Part shown: one piece after another, positions 22,678 to 31,825 of the stretch | Layout: the number at the start of each line of letters is the position of its first letter | Numbering within the stretch: position 1 is the stretch's first letter | Source: Enterobacteriaceae bacterium B14 | GTDB lineage: Bacteria > Pseudomonadota > Gammaproteobacteria > Enterobacterales > Enterobacteriaceae | NCBI GenBank assembly: GCA_000307305.1 | Contig: DF158883.1 | Location: forward strand, 1 to 64,000 | Direction of reading: 5' to 3' | DNA: 64,000 nt | Program-made: the position numbers and the translations under genes | Notes under the pieces: generated by a model | Databases searched by the model: none | Seen by the model: the letters and a program-made list of their open reading frames with translations, nothing else | Told to the model about the DNA's origin: nothing

Positions 22678-23217
22678 TTATTGCGTTACGTTGATGATTT
22701 TCCAGTCAGTATCATTTTTCGTTAACGTTACCTTGAGCGTGTTTGTCGGCTCTTTACCATCACCCAAAACCACATTAATCACTGATTCCTGTTCTTTTTG
22801 TATCACGGTGCTGGTTTTAATATGGGTTTGCCATGAAGGGTATACATCTTGTGATTTGGTAAAGTAATTAATGTCATTCTCTATCCAAACACCATACCAG
22901 TCGCAAAGATAATTCCCTTTATATTCTTTGCACTCACGTTTCTTCGAGCATAGTTTCTCTAATTCGGGGGCAGAGATAGAATCGTCAGTGTCATAATTAC
23001 ACATGGCAGAATCATTAATACTTTTCATAAGTTTATCAGATATATATTTACTGATTATTGCGTCGTTGTCTTGTATGTCATCACTCAAATATGCCTTATA
23101 AAAACCAATAACAGTGCTTTCAGGAGATGCTATCTCAGATGCTAAAGCTAACGGTGGAAACATAAATACGGCCAAGAATAAGGCGTTATTGCGAATATTA
23201 AAGACGAATGAGTTCAT
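22678..23217 (-). CDS. secreted DUF3828-like hypothetical protein
   Basis: The 179-residue protein begins with a cleavable signal peptide (hydrophobic stretch ending FPPLALASE, cleavage likely after ALA near residue 26). The mature part starts with PESTVIGFYKAYL, resembling the DUF3828 pattern of small enterobacterial periplasmic proteins. It contains four cysteines in the middle (MCNYD, KLCSKK, REC, YLCDWYG) that could form two disulfides. It ends in a beta-rich segment. Function is unknown. The gene is AT-richer than ubiA, stands alone, and occupies the place where plsB lies in E. coli, so it may be a lineage-specific insertion. Confidence 0.65.
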   Translation of the reverse strand: MNSFVFNIRNNALFLAVFMFPPLALASEIASPESTVIGFYKAYLSDDIQDNDAIISKYISDKLMKSINDSAMCNYDTDDSISAPELEKLCSKKRECKEYKGNYLCDWYGVWIENDINYFTKSQDVYPSWQTHIKTSTVIQKEQESVINVVLGDGKEPTNTLKVTLTKNDTDWKIINVTQ

Positions 23218-24039
23218 GCTGTTACCTCAGCCGTTAAAGGATTTGCTGGTGGCTAAATTAACCTAGGTAATATCTATTAGTCACATGAAATTTTTGATCA
23301 AGCATTCTATATGCTGACAGGACTGCTTAATTCTCAATTTTACGGGTAAGAATTTATAGCTCTGGTTGACGTGGTTAAAAAGCATGGAAACAGTAAGGCT
23401 AAATATCAGTATGATCACGGTCAGTCATGTTCTCGAACTTTTAAGCTTGATACGATTCAACATATTAACGCCGTATTTAATGGACTGTTTATATTGGTTT
23501 TATTTAATGCCAATCATACTGATTATTATTAAGGGGATATTGGGTTAATTATAAAATTTTAAAAGTGATATTTATGCTAACCACAATTTCTTTTATCTCT
23601 TTAGATAATAATAATTACCAAAATGATAAGTTGAAGATATCTCTAGTCTTTATTCAATAGCTTTTTATATTAATAGGAGTGATGAGGAAAATACGAGGGG
23701 TTATTTATTTTTTAATTAAAAAACAACAAGATGATAAGATCGTTGTTGCCAATTATTTTTAACTAGCTCACGTTTTAGATAAATCATTTCCTTCCTTGGT
23801 ATAGAAACTGCTACATCCTCAATATATCCATCATGCTTGATGTTTTATCAACGTTGGCGGTATCAAAAAATTAGGTTGAGCTATTCAGCCGTTATTTTCT
23901 CTTACTGACGTGATTCGACATTAATTATTTAGGATATTTAAAACTTATATTTATAACGAAATAGCACCATGCCTTACGCATAAACCGCTACATGACAGAG
24001 AAAAGCAGACGGTTTAATTTTAATAATAAGGAATACGTA
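23218..24039. other. 822-bp AT-rich intergenic region
   Basis: No convincing gene lies here. One stretch, about 23361-23440 on the plus strand, translates to VDVVKKHGNSKAKYQ and SCSRTFKLD, which resembles the zinc-ribbon N-terminus of IS1-family InsA with the first cysteine pair missing; it is probably a tiny transposase remnant. The rest is low-complexity AT-rich DNA that must contain promoters for the two divergent genes on either side. Confidence 0.4.
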
Positions 24040-25716
24040 ATGAGCATTGATTCAACTCTACAAGACAACAATCGGGTGGGCGCGAGCGGCTCAGAAGAGC
24101 GGCCCGGATTTTTTTCTAAACCTCGTATTATCGCTAAACCCGGTTTTAACCGATGGCTGGTTCCTCCGGCTGCGTTAGCAATCCACCTCTGTATTGGCAT
24201 GGCCTATGGGTTTTCTGTCTTCTGGTTGCCGTTATCAAAGGCAATCGGTATCACCTCTTCTGTCACTTGTTCGGCAGATATGACGTTCTTTCAACAGGTC
24301 TTCTCCTCTTCGTGTGACTGGAAAATCTCCATGCTGGGGTGGACATACACCCTGTTTTTCGTCTTTCTTGGCTGCTCTGCAGCTATTTGGGGAACATGGC
24401 TTGAGAAAGTCGGGCCGCGTAAAGCTGGCTTTGTCTCTACGCTATGTTGGTGTGGCGGATTAGTCATCTCGACGCTAGGTATTTACACCCATCAAATATG
24501 GCTGCTGTGGATTGGTTCGGGGGTAATTGGTGGTATTGGCCTTGGGCTAGGTTACATCTCCCCTGTATCTACCTTAATCCGCTGGTTTCCAGATAAACGC
24601 GGCATGGCGACAGGTATGGCGATTATGGGCTTTGGTGGTGGTGCAATGGTCGGTGCGCCTTTGGCCAATATGCTAATGAATCACTTCGCTTCTGCTGATG
24701 GTGTAGGGGTATGGCAAAGTTTTCTCGTTATGGCGGGGATCTACTTCGTCTTTATGATGTGCGGAACGTTAGGGTATCGCATCCCTCCAATTGGTTGGAA
24801 ACCGAAAGGGTGGGTAGAGCCGGAGAGCAGCAAGAGCCAAGGGCTTGTCACAAAACGGCATGTTCACGTCAGTGTCGCCTGCCGCACTCCACAATTCTGG
24901 TTAGCGTGGTTGGTGCTTTGTCTCAACGTCACGGCGGGGATCGGTATCCTCGGTATGGCTTCGCCCCTGCTACAAGAAGTCTTTGCGGGCAAACTGTTGG
25001 GCAATACGCTCTCTTATAGTGAGCTGAATGCCGCGCAGTTAGGGGAGATAGCCGCTATTGCCGCTGGGTTCACAGGGCTATTAAGTCTATTTAACATCGG
25101 AGGGCGATTCTTCTGGGCCTCCTTCTCCGACAAAATCGGGCGCAAGGCTACATTCGCGACCTTCTTCCTTGTCGGTATCGTGCTGTACGCCACCATCCCT
25201 TGGATTGGGCACTTGGGCAGCATCGTATTGTTCGCTCTCGCTTTCTGTGTCGTTATTTCTATGTATGGTGGCGGCTTTGCGACAATCCCCGCTTATCTAG
25301 CCGATTTATTTGGTACTCAGATGGTCGGCGCGATTCATGGCCGTTTGCTGACGGCATGGGCCGCTGCGGGGGTATTGGGGCCGGTATTGGTGAATTACCT
25401 ACGCGAGTACCAACTTAGCATTGGTGTTGCCCAGTCTCAGGTGTATGACTTTACGCTATATATCTTGTCGGGGCTTTTGGTGCTCGGCTTTTTTTGTAAT
25501 CTCATGATCCGCCCTGTTGCAGAGAAAAACTATATGACAGAGGCAGAAATCACGGCTGCGGGTGCCATGTATAAAGTGAACCCCAATGCGGTGCTAGAGT
25601 GGGATGCCAACCCCGCAAGCCGTCCGTTAACCGCGGTGGCATGGGCGGCAGTCGGGCTTCCATTACTGTGGGGGATATGGGTAACAGTACAGCAAACGGC
25701 GGCACTGTTTGGCTAA
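24040..25716 (+). CDS. OFA-family (oxalate/formate antiporter-like) MFS transporter
   Basis: The 558-residue protein has 12 transmembrane segments with MFS motifs, notably IGGIGLGLGYISPVSTLIRWFPDKRGMATGMAI and DKIGRKATFATFF. This pattern fits the OFA family, to which the pyruvate-inducible YhjX also belongs. It is longer than most members: there is a roughly 30-residue soluble N-terminus, a large first outer loop with two cysteines (TCSAD and SSCDWK), and a C-terminal extension with one more hydrophobic segment. ATG 24040 follows AAGGAAT; the earlier ATG at 23992 lacks a site. The substrate is unknown, probably a small carboxylate. Confidence 0.85.
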   Translation: MSIDSTLQDNNRVGASGSEERPGFFSKPRIIAKPGFNRWLVPPAALAIHLCIGMAYGFSVFWLPLSKAIGITSSVTCSADMTFFQQVFSSSCDWKISMLGWTYTLFFVFLGCSAAIWGTWLEKVGPRKAGFVSTLCWCGGLVISTLGIYTHQIWLLWIGSGVIGGIGLGLGYISPVSTLIRWFPDKRGMATGMAIMGFGGGAMVGAPLANMLMNHFASADGVGVWQSFLVMAGIYFVFMMCGTLGYRIPPIGWKPKGWVEPESSKSQGLVTKRHVHVSVACRTPQFWLAWLVLCLNVTAGIGILGMASPLLQEVFAGKLLGNTLSYSELNAAQLGEIAAIAAGFTGLLSLFNIGGRFFWASFSDKIGRKATFATFFLVGIVLYATIPWIGHLGSIVLFALAFCVVISMYGGGFATIPAYLADLFGTQMVGAIHGRLLTAWAAAGVLGPVLVNYLREYQLSIGVAQSQVYDFTLYILSGLLVLGFFCNLMIRPVAEKNYMTEAEITAAGAMYKVNPNAVLEWDANPASRPLTAVAWAAVGLPLLWGIWVTVQQTAALFG

Positions 25717-25971
25717 GTTTGCTGAGTAAAAATCTTTAAAAAGTCAGCAAGGTATAGGGTGTTTTCGGGATTGGCGGTGTTGCGTCGATTTGATGGAGAG
25801 CATACCTATACCTGCTAGCGAGATGTGCCGCTGTTGATACGATGTTATCTGTTCCCTCCTTACTGTGTTCTCCTCATTTTTAACCTATATTTCGACGGAT
25901 TCCTGTGTAGACTTATGGGGGTTACGGGTGTGTCGTGTAAATCCTAACCTTTAAGACTCAGGGGAACGAAA

Positions 25972-26592
25972 ATGTCTGTATCAGAATATCTTTTTGCTTA
26001 TTCTCTCGCCGCATTGCTTCTTACTTTGACGCCAGGATTGGATACCGCTCTCATCCTTCGAACTGCATCGGTTGAAGGGGGAAAGAAGGCATTCCATGCG
26101 GCTTTGGGTATCAATACAGGGTGTTTTATTTGGGGCGCATTAGTTGCTTTTGGGCTTGGTGCTCTGCTGGCGGTCTCAGAAGTGGCATACACGCTGCTCA
26201 AGTGGTGCGGCGCCGGTTATCTGTGTTGGTTGGGAATTCAGTTGTTACTCCGCCCTCGCACTGTTTTCGACTCATCTCAAGTGGCAGAAGCGGCATCGGG
26301 AAATTGGTATCTCAGGGGAATGTTAGGCAACGTTCTAAACCCTAAGATAGGGATCTTCTATGTTTCGTTTTTACCTCAATTTATCCCCGCAGGGCATTCG
26401 CCGATGATTTGGACATTTCTGCTAGTGTCTATCCATGTTGTGATCGGGACACTTTGGTCGCTCACGTTAATCATGGCCACTCGCTACGCTTCCAATGTGT
26501 TGAAAAAGAGCGGTGTCATTAAATGGATGGACCGTGTGACAGGTGGGTTATTTCTATTTTTTGCCGCGAAGTTGGCATTGAGTCATAGGTAA
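25972..26592 (+). CDS. LysE/RhtB-family amino-acid exporter
   Basis: The 206-residue membrane protein has six hydrophobic segments and the LysE/RhtB signatures LLLTLTPGLDTALILRTA near the start and GMLGNVLNPKIGIFYVSFLPQF in the middle. Members export amino acids or homoserine lactone; the substrate here is not readable. AGGGGAACG precedes the ATG. It is a single gene convergent with the phn operon. Confidence 0.88.
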   Translation: MSVSEYLFAYSLAALLLTLTPGLDTALILRTASVEGGKKAFHAALGINTGCFIWGALVAFGLGALLAVSEVAYTLLKWCGAGYLCWLGIQLLLRPRTVFDSSQVAEAASGNWYLRGMLGNVLNPKIGIFYVSFLPQFIPAGHSPMIWTFLLVSIHVVIGTLWSLTLIMATRYASNVLKKSGVIKWMDRVTGGLFLFFAAKLALSHR

Positions 26593-26606
26593 GAGATAGT
26601 CGTTAT

Positions 26607-26630
26607 ACACCGCTATGGCATTAGCGGTGT
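26607..26630. terminator. hairpin between the LysE-type gene and phnP
   Basis: A 9-bp stem (acaccgcta / tagcggtgt) with a 6-nt loop lies between convergent stop codons. It has only short T runs, so it is a probable but not strong bidirectional terminator. Confidence 0.55.
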
Positions 26631-26644
26631 TATCGATAAAGCCG

Positions 26645-27406
26645 TTACCCCTCAAGTTCTATCACCATTCCATCAAACCCTGCCTCAATACCATTTGGTA
26701 GCGCGTTCTCCATCATCCATACATCGAACTGGTGGCTGATGTGAGTGAGGATGATGCGTGGGCTTCCCATCTCCGCTTTGAGCGCTATCACGGTATTGAG
26801 ATCGCTATGGTTACGTGGTGGTTTATCTCGTGGCTCGTGGCTACAGTCGATAACCACCACCTGCGGTGGGTTCTTAAGCAGAAATTGCAGGGTATCACTG
26901 GGTAATCCTGCGGTATCGGAGAGCCATGCAATACTGCTGTGTGCAGATGCCAGAAGATAGCCGAATGTCAGTTTTGAGTGATTGAGCGGCAGTGGCGTTA
27001 CTTGTAACCCCTGTAAATCGAATGTCACAAAGGGGGTTAGGGTATGGCTGAAATCGAGCAGGCCAGGGTGTTTGAAAAGATCGTCACAGCCTTGTTCATC
27101 CGGTGGGCCATATACTGCAATCTGTGAGCCGACGCCCCAGCGCAGTGGAAACAGTCCCTGCACATGGTCCATATGGTAATGCGTGAGTAAAAATTGCTGA
27201 AAAGAGCCGTAAGGCCAGCGTTCGGCAAGATCATGTAGCCCTGCATCGAGTAGCGTCACCGCGCCATTGAAGTTGACTGAGCCACTACAGGGAAGGCGGC
27301 GGTACTGCACATGCAGGTGCGCCCGTTGGCAGGCAGCACAATCACAACCAAACACGGGCACTTGCTGTGCACCGCCTGTTCCCAAAAGCGTGATAGTCAG
27401 GCTCAT
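26645..27406 (-). CDS. phnP: phosphoribosyl 1,2-cyclic phosphate phosphodiesterase
   Basis: PhnP opens 5-phosphoribosyl 1,2-cyclic phosphate, the sugar product of C-P lyase, to ribose 1,5-bisphosphate. The 253-residue protein is a metallo-beta-lactamase-fold enzyme with the metal-binding motif [13 protein letters not shown] near residue 75. It has a structural zinc site in [12 protein letters not shown] near residue 18 and a further metal ligand in [10 protein letters not shown]. It is the last gene of the phn operon, 8 bp after phnO. Confidence 0.95.
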   Translation of the reverse strand: MSLTITLLGTGGAQQVPVFGCDCAACQRAHLHVQYRRLPCSGSVNFNGAVTLLDAGLHDLAERWPYGSFQQFLLTHYHMDHVQGLFPLRWGVGSQIAVYGPPDEQGCDDLFKHPGLLDFSHTLTPFVTFDLQGLQVTPLPLNHSKLTFGYLLASAHSSIAWLSDTAGLPSDTLQFLLKNPPQVVVIDCSHEPRDKPPRNHSDLNTVIALKAEMGSPRIILTHISHQFDVWMMENALPNGIEAGFDGMVIELEG

Positions 27407-27414
27407 GGCATCCT

Positions 27415-27849
27415 CTATAGCGTTTTGATGAAGCGATAATGGCTCTGCTGATAGCCTTCGCGCTGATAAAAACGGTGTGCGTCGTGGCGTTTAATATTGC
27501 TGGAGAGCTCCATTACTTTTGCACCAGCGAGATGCGCTTCCTTCTCTGCCCACGCCAGTAATTGGCGGCCAACGTTTAGGCCGCGTGCCTGCGGCATCAC
27601 GATCAGCTGCTGAACCTCACCCGCCCAATTTATATAGTTCAGACGATATTGTATGTACAGGCTAATCAGGCCGACGACCTTCCCATCGAGCAGTGCTAAC
27701 TGGTAGTGCATATTGCTGTCTTGCAAACTAAAGGCAAAACCCGTGCAGAAGGCGTGATAGTCCAAACTGCTCTGTTTTAGCTCACAGAGCAGTGCGTAGA
27801 CTGTGTCGGTATCATCCAGTGTGGCTCGGCGTAATTCACAGGGCGTCAT
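27415..27849 (-). CDS. phnO: aminoalkylphosphonate N-acetyltransferase
   Basis: PhnO acetylates aminoalkylphosphonates with acetyl-CoA and helps detoxify or prepare them for C-P lyase. The 144-residue GNAT-fold protein has the acetyl-CoA pocket [19 protein letters not shown] near 88-106. Its start overlaps the phnN end by 14 bp, indicating translational coupling in the operon. Confidence 0.92.
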   Translation of the reverse strand: MTPCELRRATLDDTDTVYALLCELKQSSLDYHAFCTGFAFSLQDSNMHYQLALLDGKVVGLISLYIQYRLNYINWAGEVQQLIVMPQARGLNVGRQLLAWAEKEAHLAGAKVMELSSNIKRHDAHRFYQREGYQQSHYRFIKTL

Positions 27850-28390
27850 GCGCTTTTTCCTTGCGGCCGAGCAGCGTTAATAGTGTATCAACGGATTTTA
27901 GCAAACTGCCATCGTTGTTGAGGGTGAGGCAGTCGGATGGCGCATAGTGTGCGGCACGTTCAAGGCGGGCGGCGATGTCAGCTTCACTCTCACGCCCGCG
28001 TGCTTGCAGACGTTGGCGTAAGATAGCTGGAGAGACTTGCAAGCAGATGGGCAGTAGCGTCTGCCCGTAACGCGCCTGCGCCTGTGGCAGGTGCTCTCTA
28101 GAGCCATTCACTACGACATCAAGGCCGGTGCGTAGCCAGAGGTCAATCTCTATGCCCACGCCATAATATAAGCCATTGGCATGCCAACTCAGTGCGAACA
28201 GGTTGTGCTGTTCGCGGGTGAAAAACTCCTGTTCGCTAAGTGCGATATGATTTTCATTCCCTGCATTGGCTTTACGGGTAATGTAGCGATGTGCCACCAG
28301 CAGTTGTGTCGGCTCCCGTTGACGGAGTTTCGCTAACAAGCTGTCTTTACCTGAGCCAGATGGCCCCATTAGCCAGATCAGTTTTCCCAT
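27836..28390 (-). CDS. phnN: ribose 1,5-bisphosphokinase
   Basis: PhnN phosphorylates ribose 1,5-bisphosphate to PRPP with ATP, returning C-P lyase product to nucleotide metabolism. The 184-residue guanylate-kinase-like protein opens with the P-loop [15 protein letters not shown] and has [17 protein letters not shown], as in the family. It starts 2 bp after the phnM stop and overlaps phnO. Confidence 0.94.
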   Translation of the reverse strand: MGKLIWLMGPSGSGKDSLLAKLRQREPTQLLVAHRYITRKANAGNENHIALSEQEFFTREQHNLFALSWHANGLYYGVGIEIDLWLRTGLDVVVNGSREHLPQAQARYGQTLLPICLQVSPAILRQRLQARGRESEADIAARLERAAHYAPSDCLTLNNDGSLLKSVDTLLTLLGRKEKAHDAL

Positions 28391-28392
28391 AA

Positions 28393-29529
28393 TTAGAAGA
28401 CCCTTTCTCCCTGACGCCAGACTGTTGTGATATGCATGTGCTGATTTTTACGGTGTGCCAGCACGAGATCGGCACGTTTACCTTCCCCTACAATACCGCG
28501 ATCGTGCAGGTTGAGTGTCCGTGCCGGATTGCAAGTTATCATACGGATAGCTTGCGGGAGCGTCACAGTATTCGAGGTATCGTCTGCAATGCGAAATGCT
28601 GCATCGATCATGCTGGCGGGGTAGTAGTCAGAGGAGAGGATATCCAGCAGGCCAAGCTCTACCAACTCATGCGCTGCTACATTGCCAGAGTGTGAACCGC
28701 CACGCACAATGTTTGGCGCACCCATTAATACGTTCATACCATGCTGGCGAGAGGCCTGCGCGGCAGCGAGCGTAGTCGGGAATTCAGCGATAACACTGCC
28801 AAGCTGGTGGGATTCTACAACGTGTTCATAGGTGGCATCATCATGGCTTGCGAGTGCAATGTTACGGTCACGGCACATCTGAGCAATAGCAGAACGATTG
28901 GGCTGTGACCACTGCGCCGCCAACTTGAGCTGATCTTCCTCAAAGCGGTTCATCTGCTCGTCGTTCATCTGGTATTTACCTTGATAATACTCGCGATATT
29001 TTCCAAGGTGAGAGAACTGGCGCTGACCCGGTGAGTGATCCATCAAGGAAACTAGCGCTACCGCTTCACGATCCGCCAGTTTCTCAAACAGTGGCAAGGT
29101 GGTGTGATGAGGCAGCTCACAGCGCAGATGAAGCCGATGCTCGGCGCGGTTAACGCCACGCTTCTGCGTATCCTCTACGGTATTAATCATCTTCTCTAAA
29201 TTCTCTAGGCGATCGCCGCCATCGCGGACATCGCCAATGGCCACGGCATCCAGAACGGTGGTAATGCCATTGGCGACCATCAAGGCATCGTGGCTGCTCA
29301 TGGCTGAATGAGCAGGCCAATCCACCTTCGGGCGTGGGGTGAAGAATTTATCGAGGTTATCGGTGTGCAGCTCGATAAAGCCCGGTAACAGCCAGCCCCC
29401 TTCGCCATCCAGTGCGCTCGGTTGGCTGCTCTGGCTTTCTGCAAAGGTACGGATCACGCCATCGTGCACTTCCAAAGAACCGTGCACGACTTCATCTTCT
29501 AGCACCAGCTTTACATTATTGATAATCAT
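28393..29529 (-). CDS. phnM: RPnTP hydrolase (amidohydrolase)
   Basis: PhnM hydrolyses the alpha-D-ribose 1-methylphosphonate 5-triphosphate made by PhnGHIL to the 5-phosphate substrate of PhnJ, releasing pyrophosphate. The 378-residue amidohydrolase has [13 protein letters not shown] with metal-binding histidine near residue 55 and [19 protein letters not shown] and SSDYYPASM later. ATG 29529 overlaps the phnL stop (ATGA); an upstream in-frame start at 29568 would reach into phnL and is rejected. Confidence 0.95.
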   Translation of the reverse strand: MIINNVKLVLEDEVVHGSLEVHDGVIRTFAESQSSQPSALDGEGGWLLPGFIELHTDNLDKFFTPRPKVDWPAHSAMSSHDALMVANGITTVLDAVAIGDVRDGGDRLENLEKMINTVEDTQKRGVNRAEHRLHLRCELPHHTTLPLFEKLADREAVALVSLMDHSPGQRQFSHLGKYREYYQGKYQMNDEQMNRFEEDQLKLAAQWSQPNRSAIAQMCRDRNIALASHDDATYEHVVESHQLGSVIAEFPTTLAAAQASRQHGMNVLMGAPNIVRGGSHSGNVAAHELVELGLLDILSSDYYPASMIDAAFRIADDTSNTVTLPQAIRMITCNPARTLNLHDRGIVGEGKRADLVLAHRKNQHMHITTVWRQGERVF

Positions 29530-30212
29530 GATGCTGTTTCCATCTGATGCAAACGGTCTGCCACACATTCACGCACTGCTTCATCGTGAAAAATACCGAC
29601 TATCGCGGCACCACGTGCTTTGGCTTCTTGAATCAGAGCCACCACTGCGGCGCTGTTCTTGGCATCGAGGGAAGCAGTGGGTTCATCGAGCAGCAAAATA
29701 GGGTAATCGACGATAAAGCCGTGAGCGATGTTAACGCGCTGCTGCTCACCGCCGGAGAACGTCGAAGGCGCAAGGTGCCATAGCCGCTCTGGTACATTGA
29801 GGCGGGTGAGTAAATTTGCAGCTTTAGCTGCGCACTCCTCACGTGAAACACCAAGATCCAACAGCGGTTGCATCACGACATCGAGTGCAGAGACACGAGG
29901 GATGACGCGTAGAAACTGGCTGACCCAGCCAATGGTAGAACGGCGAACTTCTATCACTTTACGTGCGGGTGCGGTGACCAGATCGACCCACTCTTCGCCA
30001 TGCTTAATATGAATATGCCCATTATCTGGCAGGTAGTTTGCGTACAGCGAGCGCAGGAGTGTTGATTTTCCACTGCCGGAGTGGCCATGCAGCACCACGC
30101 ACTCACCCGCATTTACCGTGAGCGAGGCATTCTGTAATACCGGTAACTGCACGCCATTTTGATGGTGTAGGACAAAGGTTTTACTGACGTTTTCAACCCG
30201 TAAACGGTTCAT
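29526..30212 (-). CDS. phnL: C-P lyase ABC-type protein PhnL
   Basis: PhnL is an ABC ATPase-like component needed with PhnGHI to make ribose 1-methylphosphonate triphosphate. The 228-residue protein has Walker [16 protein letters not shown] near 40, the signature [15 protein letters not shown] and Walker [13 protein letters not shown]. It shares its last bases with the start of phnM and follows phnK by 9 bp. No membrane partner is present, as expected for C-P lyase. Confidence 0.95.
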   Translation of the reverse strand: MNRLRVENVSKTFVLHHQNGVQLPVLQNASLTVNAGECVVLHGHSGSGKSTLLRSLYANYLPDNGHIHIKHGEEWVDLVTAPARKVIEVRRSTIGWVSQFLRVIPRVSALDVVMQPLLDLGVSREECAAKAANLLTRLNVPERLWHLAPSTFSGGEQQRVNIAHGFIVDYPILLLDEPTASLDAKNSAAVVALIQEAKARGAAIVGIFHDEAVRECVADRLHQMETAS

Positions 30213-30221
30213 TCATGTTCC

Positions 30222-30980
30222 TTAGTTCTGCAAGACTGACGATACCAGTAGCTGAGTGTATGGATGGTGTGGATCGTCTAGCACTCTGTCCGTTAACCCA
30301 CTTTCGACGACTTGGCCCTGTTTCATCACCAGTAGCCTATCCGCCAGCAGGCGTGCTACGCCGAGATCGTGGGTGACGATGATGACCGCGAGATCCAGCT
30401 CAACGACGAGGCCGCGCAACAGATCCAGCAGCTTCGCTTGAACAGAAACATCTAGCCCGCCGGTGGGTTCATCCATAAAGACCAGTTTTGGATGAGTCAC
30501 TAGATTACGGGCGATTTGTAGACGTTGCTGCATTCCCCCGGAGAAGGTGGTCGGGAGGTCATCGATACGTGAAGCGGGGATTTCCACCTCTTCTAACCAG
30601 TGCTGGGCAGTCGCGCGGATCTCGCCGTAATGGCGAGCACCTGTTGCCATTAAACGTTCACCGATATTTCCGCCTGCTGAAACTTGGCGACGTAGGCCAT
30701 CGAGCGGGTGCTGATGTACCACACCCCATTCTGTGCGCAATAGGCGGCGGCGATCGGCTTCACTCATGCCGTAGAGTGAACGATTCTGGTACAAGATCTC
30801 GCCAGAGTGCGGAGTGAGGCGCGACGAGATAGAGTTGAGCAGCGTCGTTTTCCCTGAGCCAGACTCCCCCACAATACCGAGCACTTCGCCGGGCCAAAGG
30901 TCAAAAGAGACATCGCTGAAGCCTTTGCCTGGTGCGTAAAGGTGGGTCAGATGGTTGACCGAAAGCAGTGGTTGAGTCAT
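30222..30980 (-). CDS. phnK: C-P lyase ABC-type protein PhnK
   Basis: PhnK is the second ABC ATPase of the C-P lyase machine and binds the PhnGHIJ core. The 252-residue protein shows Walker A GESGSGKTTLLNSIS near residue 38, the signature FSGGMQQRLQIARNL and Walker B LVFMDEPTGGLD, and resembles oligopeptide-importer ATPases. It overlaps the end of phnJ by 4 bp. Confidence 0.95.
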   Translation of the reverse strand: MTQPLLSVNHLTHLYAPGKGFSDVSFDLWPGEVLGIVGESGSGKTTLLNSISSRLTPHSGEILYQNRSLYGMSEADRRRLLRTEWGVVHQHPLDGLRRQVSAGGNIGERLMATGARHYGEIRATAQHWLEEVEIPASRIDDLPTTFSGGMQQRLQIARNLVTHPKLVFMDEPTGGLDVSVQAKLLDLLRGLVVELDLAVIIVTHDLGVARLLADRLLVMKQGQVVESGLTDRVLDDPHHPYTQLLVSSVLQN

Positions 30981-31825
30981 TGACTGAGTGCCTCACTCTG
31001 TTGGCGACAGTAGTCGGTGTCGGAACAGACAAACATGCGCTTGCCAGTATCATCTAGCACCACTTCGTCGAGATAGCTGTGTGTTGAGCCACAAATGGCA
31101 CAGGGTTCATCCCATGCTTGAACGGTAAAGGGATGGTCGTCGAAATCGAGGCTTTCCACTCTGGTATAAGGCGGCACGGCGTAGATGCGCTTCTCGCGGC
31201 CTGCACCAAACAGTTGCAGTGCGGGCATCATATCCATTTTGGGGTTATCGAATTTCGGGATTGGCGAAGGGTCCATGACGTAGCGCTCATTGACCTTAAC
31301 TGGATAGGCATAGGTGGTGGCGATATGACCGAAGCGGGCGATATCCTCATACAGTTTTACCTGCATGACACCGTACTCTTCCAGCGCGTGCATAAGACGG
31401 GTTTCTGTCTCCCGCGGTTCGATAAAGCGCAGCGGGTCGGGGATCGGAACTTGATAGATAATGATCTGATCTTCTGTCAGCGGTGTTTCAGGGATCCGGT
31501 GACGGGTCTGGATCAACGTGGCATCACTTGTCGACTCGGTGGTGTTGACCCCAGTCACTCGCTTGAAGAAGTTGCGAATTGACACGGCGTTGGTGGTGTC
31601 ATCGGCACCTTGGTCGATCACTTTCAGCACGTCGTATTCGCCAATAATGCTGGCAGTAATCTGAATCCCACCGGTTCCCCAGCCATACGGCATAGGCATT
31701 TCACGGCCACCGAAGGGGACTTGATAGCCCGGAATAGCAACGGCTTTTAGCAACGCTCGTCGGATCATGCGCTTGGTTTGCTCATCCAGATAAGCAAAAT
31801 TATAGCCGGAAAGGTTATTCGTCAC
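30977..31825 (-). CDS. phnJ: C-P lyase catalytic subunit (radical SAM)
   Basis: PhnJ cleaves the carbon-phosphorus bond of ribose 1-methylphosphonate 5-phosphate using a 4Fe-4S cluster and S-adenosylmethionine. In the 282-residue product the four cysteines lie at about 242, 245, 267 and 273 (CAIC...CSDTDYC), with the family spacing. I chose the GTG at 31825, which gives MTNNLSGYNFAYLDEQ as in relatives and overlaps phnI by 11 bp. The long ATG-started frame above it runs through phnI and is rejected. Confidence 0.95.
   Translation of the reverse strand: MTNNLSGYNFAYLDEQTKRMIRRALLKAVAIPGYQVPFGGREMPMPYGWGTGGIQITASIIGEYDVLKVIDQGADDTTNAVSIRNFFKRVTGVNTTESTSDATLIQTRHRIPETPLTEDQIIIYQVPIPDPLRFIEPRETETRLMHALEEYGVMQVKLYEDIARFGHIATTYAYPVKVNERYVMDPSPIPKFDNPKMDMMPALQLFGAGREKRIYAVPPYTRVESLDFDDHPFTVQAWDEPCAICGSTHSYLDEVVLDDTGKRMFVCSDTDYCRQQSEALSQ

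Noticed and set aside
23366..23548. 60-residue hydrophobic open frame in the AT-rich gap
   Set aside because: There is no ribosome-binding site, the composition is that of random AT-rich DNA, and an overlapping frame looks more like an InsA remnant.
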